This document shows positions 4,906 through 6,048 of a stretch of DNA of 6,048 nt, one piece after another. The DNA comes from an uncultured Kroppenstedtia sp. (GTDB taxonomy: Bacteria > Bacillota > Bacilli > Thermoactinomycetales > DSM-45169). The position numbers and the translations under genes are program-made. The stretch is taken from positions 1 to 6,048 of the forward strand of contig CAUGKZ010000115.1 in NCBI GenBank assembly GCA_959600065.1, written 5' to 3'. The notes beneath the pieces were generated by a model that saw only the letters and a list, made by a program, of their open reading frames with translations, was not told the origin of the DNA and did no database searches. The first letter of the stretch is position 1. Each line of letters opens with the position of its first letter.

Positions 4906-5931
4906 ATGAAGAAAGTGGGGAAATGGGAAAGCTTCAAAGATTGGTGGAATAACACTAAGTTTGAGGTTTCTATTAAGGCGATATTTGTTTTCGCAGTAGT
5001 CGTCTCCTTTTCTCACACCATTGAACTATACCGCTCAGTCGGCTTTGACGTCGATATAGATTGGATAAATAACCTTCTTGGAGTGGACTTTATTAATCTT
5101 GCCCTATTCGCGACCTTGGCCGCTGAAGCTGCTTTCGCGGTTGGGCTATGGGGATTATACGAAGCATATGAGGAAAGAAAAGGCTTTCCGAGCGTGAAAG
5201 AGTACTGGCAAATATGGACACTCTTTGGGTGTGGCCTTCTCGTCGTTGGATGGTCGAATGTTGGGGGAACTGTTGGTTATGACTTTATTATCGGTCAACC
5301 AGTAAAAGGGATCGTATTAGGTTGTTCGATTCCTGCATTTGTCTTGGGTACAGTTCTTGTAAACTTTAAGCGCAAGCATCCGAATGGTACGGAGGACACA
5401 AACGAAGGCACACAAACTAATTTACAAGAGACAGCAAATATCACTTGGCATGAGCAAACAAAGGTGACACCTACACTAAACGAAAACGAACAAAGTGAGA
5501 ATACTCCCACTCCAACCATCCAGAAGAATCCGAAGGAAGAGAAAGAAAAAGAAGTCTTTGTGGAAAGTGTTCATGAGGAAATGGAGAAGGAAGCCTTGGC
5601 CACTCAACCAGAAAAGCAAGGGGAAAAAGTATCCATCTCTTCAGCCGAGAATGATGAACAAGAGACGATCTCCAGCCCGGAGGCAAAGGGCGAAATTCAA
5701 AAAAGCGAACACGAGACGGAGAAAAAAGAGGAAAAGCAACCCGCAAGTCTGGATGAAAAGCGAGATGAAATGGCTCACGTTGAAAAAATTGCTCGGGACA
5801 TCTGGAAGAAGGAAGGGAAGCGTCCTGGGAGAGTAAAGATCGAGACGGAAACCCGTTGTAGTGAAAAAACGTCCCGTAAAATTGCTAAGAAATTGTTAGA
5901 AGAAGAAAAAAGAAAAGCAAAGGCAGGCTGA
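4906..5931 (+). CDS. Four-helix membrane protein with charged tail and HTH-like C-terminus
   Basis: The 341-residue product has four predicted membrane helices at about residues 21-42, 62-85, 101-118 and 133-154. A long hydrophilic tail rich in Glu, Lys, Thr and Pro covers about 157-285. The C-terminal 50 residues (VEKIARDIWKKEGKRPGRVK, then SEKTSRKIAKKLLEEEKRK) resemble a helix-turn-helix. The start ATG has AAAGGAGG (4891-4898) 7 bases upstream. I do not recognise the family with certainty. The plan of four membrane helices plus a cytoplasmic HTH-like end recalls actinobacterial DUF2637/SpdB-type plasmid spread proteins, but this is only architectural. By context it is the main gene controlled by the divergent XRE regulator and ends just before an iteron-like array, so a membrane-linked role in plasmid maintenance or transfer is plausible. 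The very Lys/Glu-rich 3' part is compositionally extreme. Confidence 0.8.
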   Translation: MKKVGKWESFKDWWNNTKFEVSIKAIFVFAVVVSFSHTIELYRSVGFDVDIDWINNLLGVDFINLALFATLAAEAAFAVGLWGLYEAYEERKGFPSVKEYWQIWTLFGCGLLVVGWSNVGGTVGYDFIIGQPVKGIVLGCSIPAFVLGTVLVNFKRKHPNGTEDTNEGTQTNLQETANITWHEQTKVTPTLNENEQSENTPTPTIQKNPKEEKEKEVFVESVHEEMEKEALATQPEKQGEKVSISSAENDEQETISSPEAKGEIQKSEHETEKKEEKQPASLDEKRDEMAHVEKIARDIWKKEGKRPGRVKIETETRCSEKTSRKIAKKLLEEEKRKAKAG

Positions 5932-5937
5932 TCCTCC

Positions 5938-5979
5938 AAAGACGGGAGAGAAGGTAAATTCCTTCTCTCCCGTCTTTTT
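5938..5979 (+). terminator. Intrinsic terminator after the membrane-protein gene
   Basis: The arms 5938-5954 (AAAGACGGGAGAGAAGG) and 5961-5977 are perfect reverse complements, a 17-bp stem with the 6-base loop TAAATT, ending in CTTTTTA. It begins 6 bases after the stop codon and should end the unit strongly. The minus-strand reading also has a short T-run, so it could work both ways. Confidence 0.93.
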
Positions 5980-5981
5980 AG

Positions 5982-6048
5982 TTTGTACCGGTTTGGTACC
6001 GGATCATGGTACCGGATCATGGTACCGGGAGGATGGTACCGGGAAGAT
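5982..6048 (+). repeat. Iteron-like GGTACCGG repeat array, continuing past the window end
   Basis: Four copies of GGTACCGG start at 5995, 6008, 6021 and 6035, preceded by a degenerate copy TGTACCGG at 5984. Spacing between copies is 11, 13, 13 and 14 bases. Two units are identical 13-mers (ATCATGGTACCGG), and the last two carry GGAT or AGAT linkers. Each core is the 6-bp palindrome GGTACC. The array lies outside genes, directly after a terminator, and runs off the edge. Such arrays typically bind a replication initiator, a partition protein or a regulator; which one is not shown. Confidence 0.8.

Noticed and set aside
5495..5836. A 113-codon plus-strand frame inside the membrane-protein tail.
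   Set aside because: It is an overlapping frame in Lys/Glu-rich codons giving Arg/Lys-rich low-complexity sequence; the main frame has the membrane helices and the ribosome binding site.
4424..5931. XRE regulator and membrane protein as a toxin-antitoxin pair.
   Set aside because: The genes are divergent, and a 341-residue four-helix protein with a long charged tail and its own terminator does not resemble known small membrane toxins.
5982..6048. A CRISPR array.
   Set aside because: The units are only 10-14 bases with no unique spacers of about 30 bases, and no cas genes are visible.

Overview
The window looks like an accessory, probably mobile or plasmid-borne, stretch from a Gram-positive Bacillales-type bacterium, perhaps a thermoactinomycete or another spore-former of medium to high GC. 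The evidence is consistently strong AAGGAGG-type ribosome binding sites, frequent TTG and GTG starts, intrinsic terminators with long GC stems, a DUF3006 plus ComEC-like hydrolase pair, and a replication-relaxation family protein typical of Firmicute plasmids and integrative elements. The species assignment is inference; no rRNA, tRNA or other taxonomic marker is present.

Layout. (1) Positions 2-1567: the last 29 codons of a gene that begins before the window, a short spacer with a perfect 22-bp palindrome and a 16-bp direct repeat, then a replication-relaxation family protein with a C-terminal coiled coil. (2) 1651-2244, minus strand: an AT-richer standalone GIY-YIG nuclease, convergent with the previous gene. 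(3) 2245-2983: an upstream spacer with a minus-strand coding-like remnant, then a small zinc-ribbon protein of unknown role and its terminator. (4) 2984-4423: a roughly 300-bp spacer, then a two-gene unit of a DUF3006 protein and a secreted ComEC-like metallo-beta-lactamase-fold lipoprotein, closed by a strong terminator hairpin. (5) 4424-5977: a minus-strand XRE/Cro-type repressor, a divergent promoter region with symmetric operator-like repeats, a possible 10-residue peptide, and a four-helix membrane protein with a long charged tail and an HTH-like C-terminus, closed by a 17-bp-stem terminator. (6) 5982-6048: an array of short GGTACCGG repeats running off the window end, which resembles iterons or a partition/recombinase site.

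The most coherent module is region 5 to 6. A small repressor faces a promoter that drives a membrane protein, and both -10 boxes lie inside copies of the same inverted 12-mer, followed by an iteron-like array. Together with the replication-relaxation gene this suggests maintenance or transfer functions of a mobile element. The GIY-YIG, zinc-ribbon and hydrolase genes look like separately acquired cargo, each in its own transcription unit. No transposase, integrase, tRNA, CRISPR array or complete replication initiator is visible.
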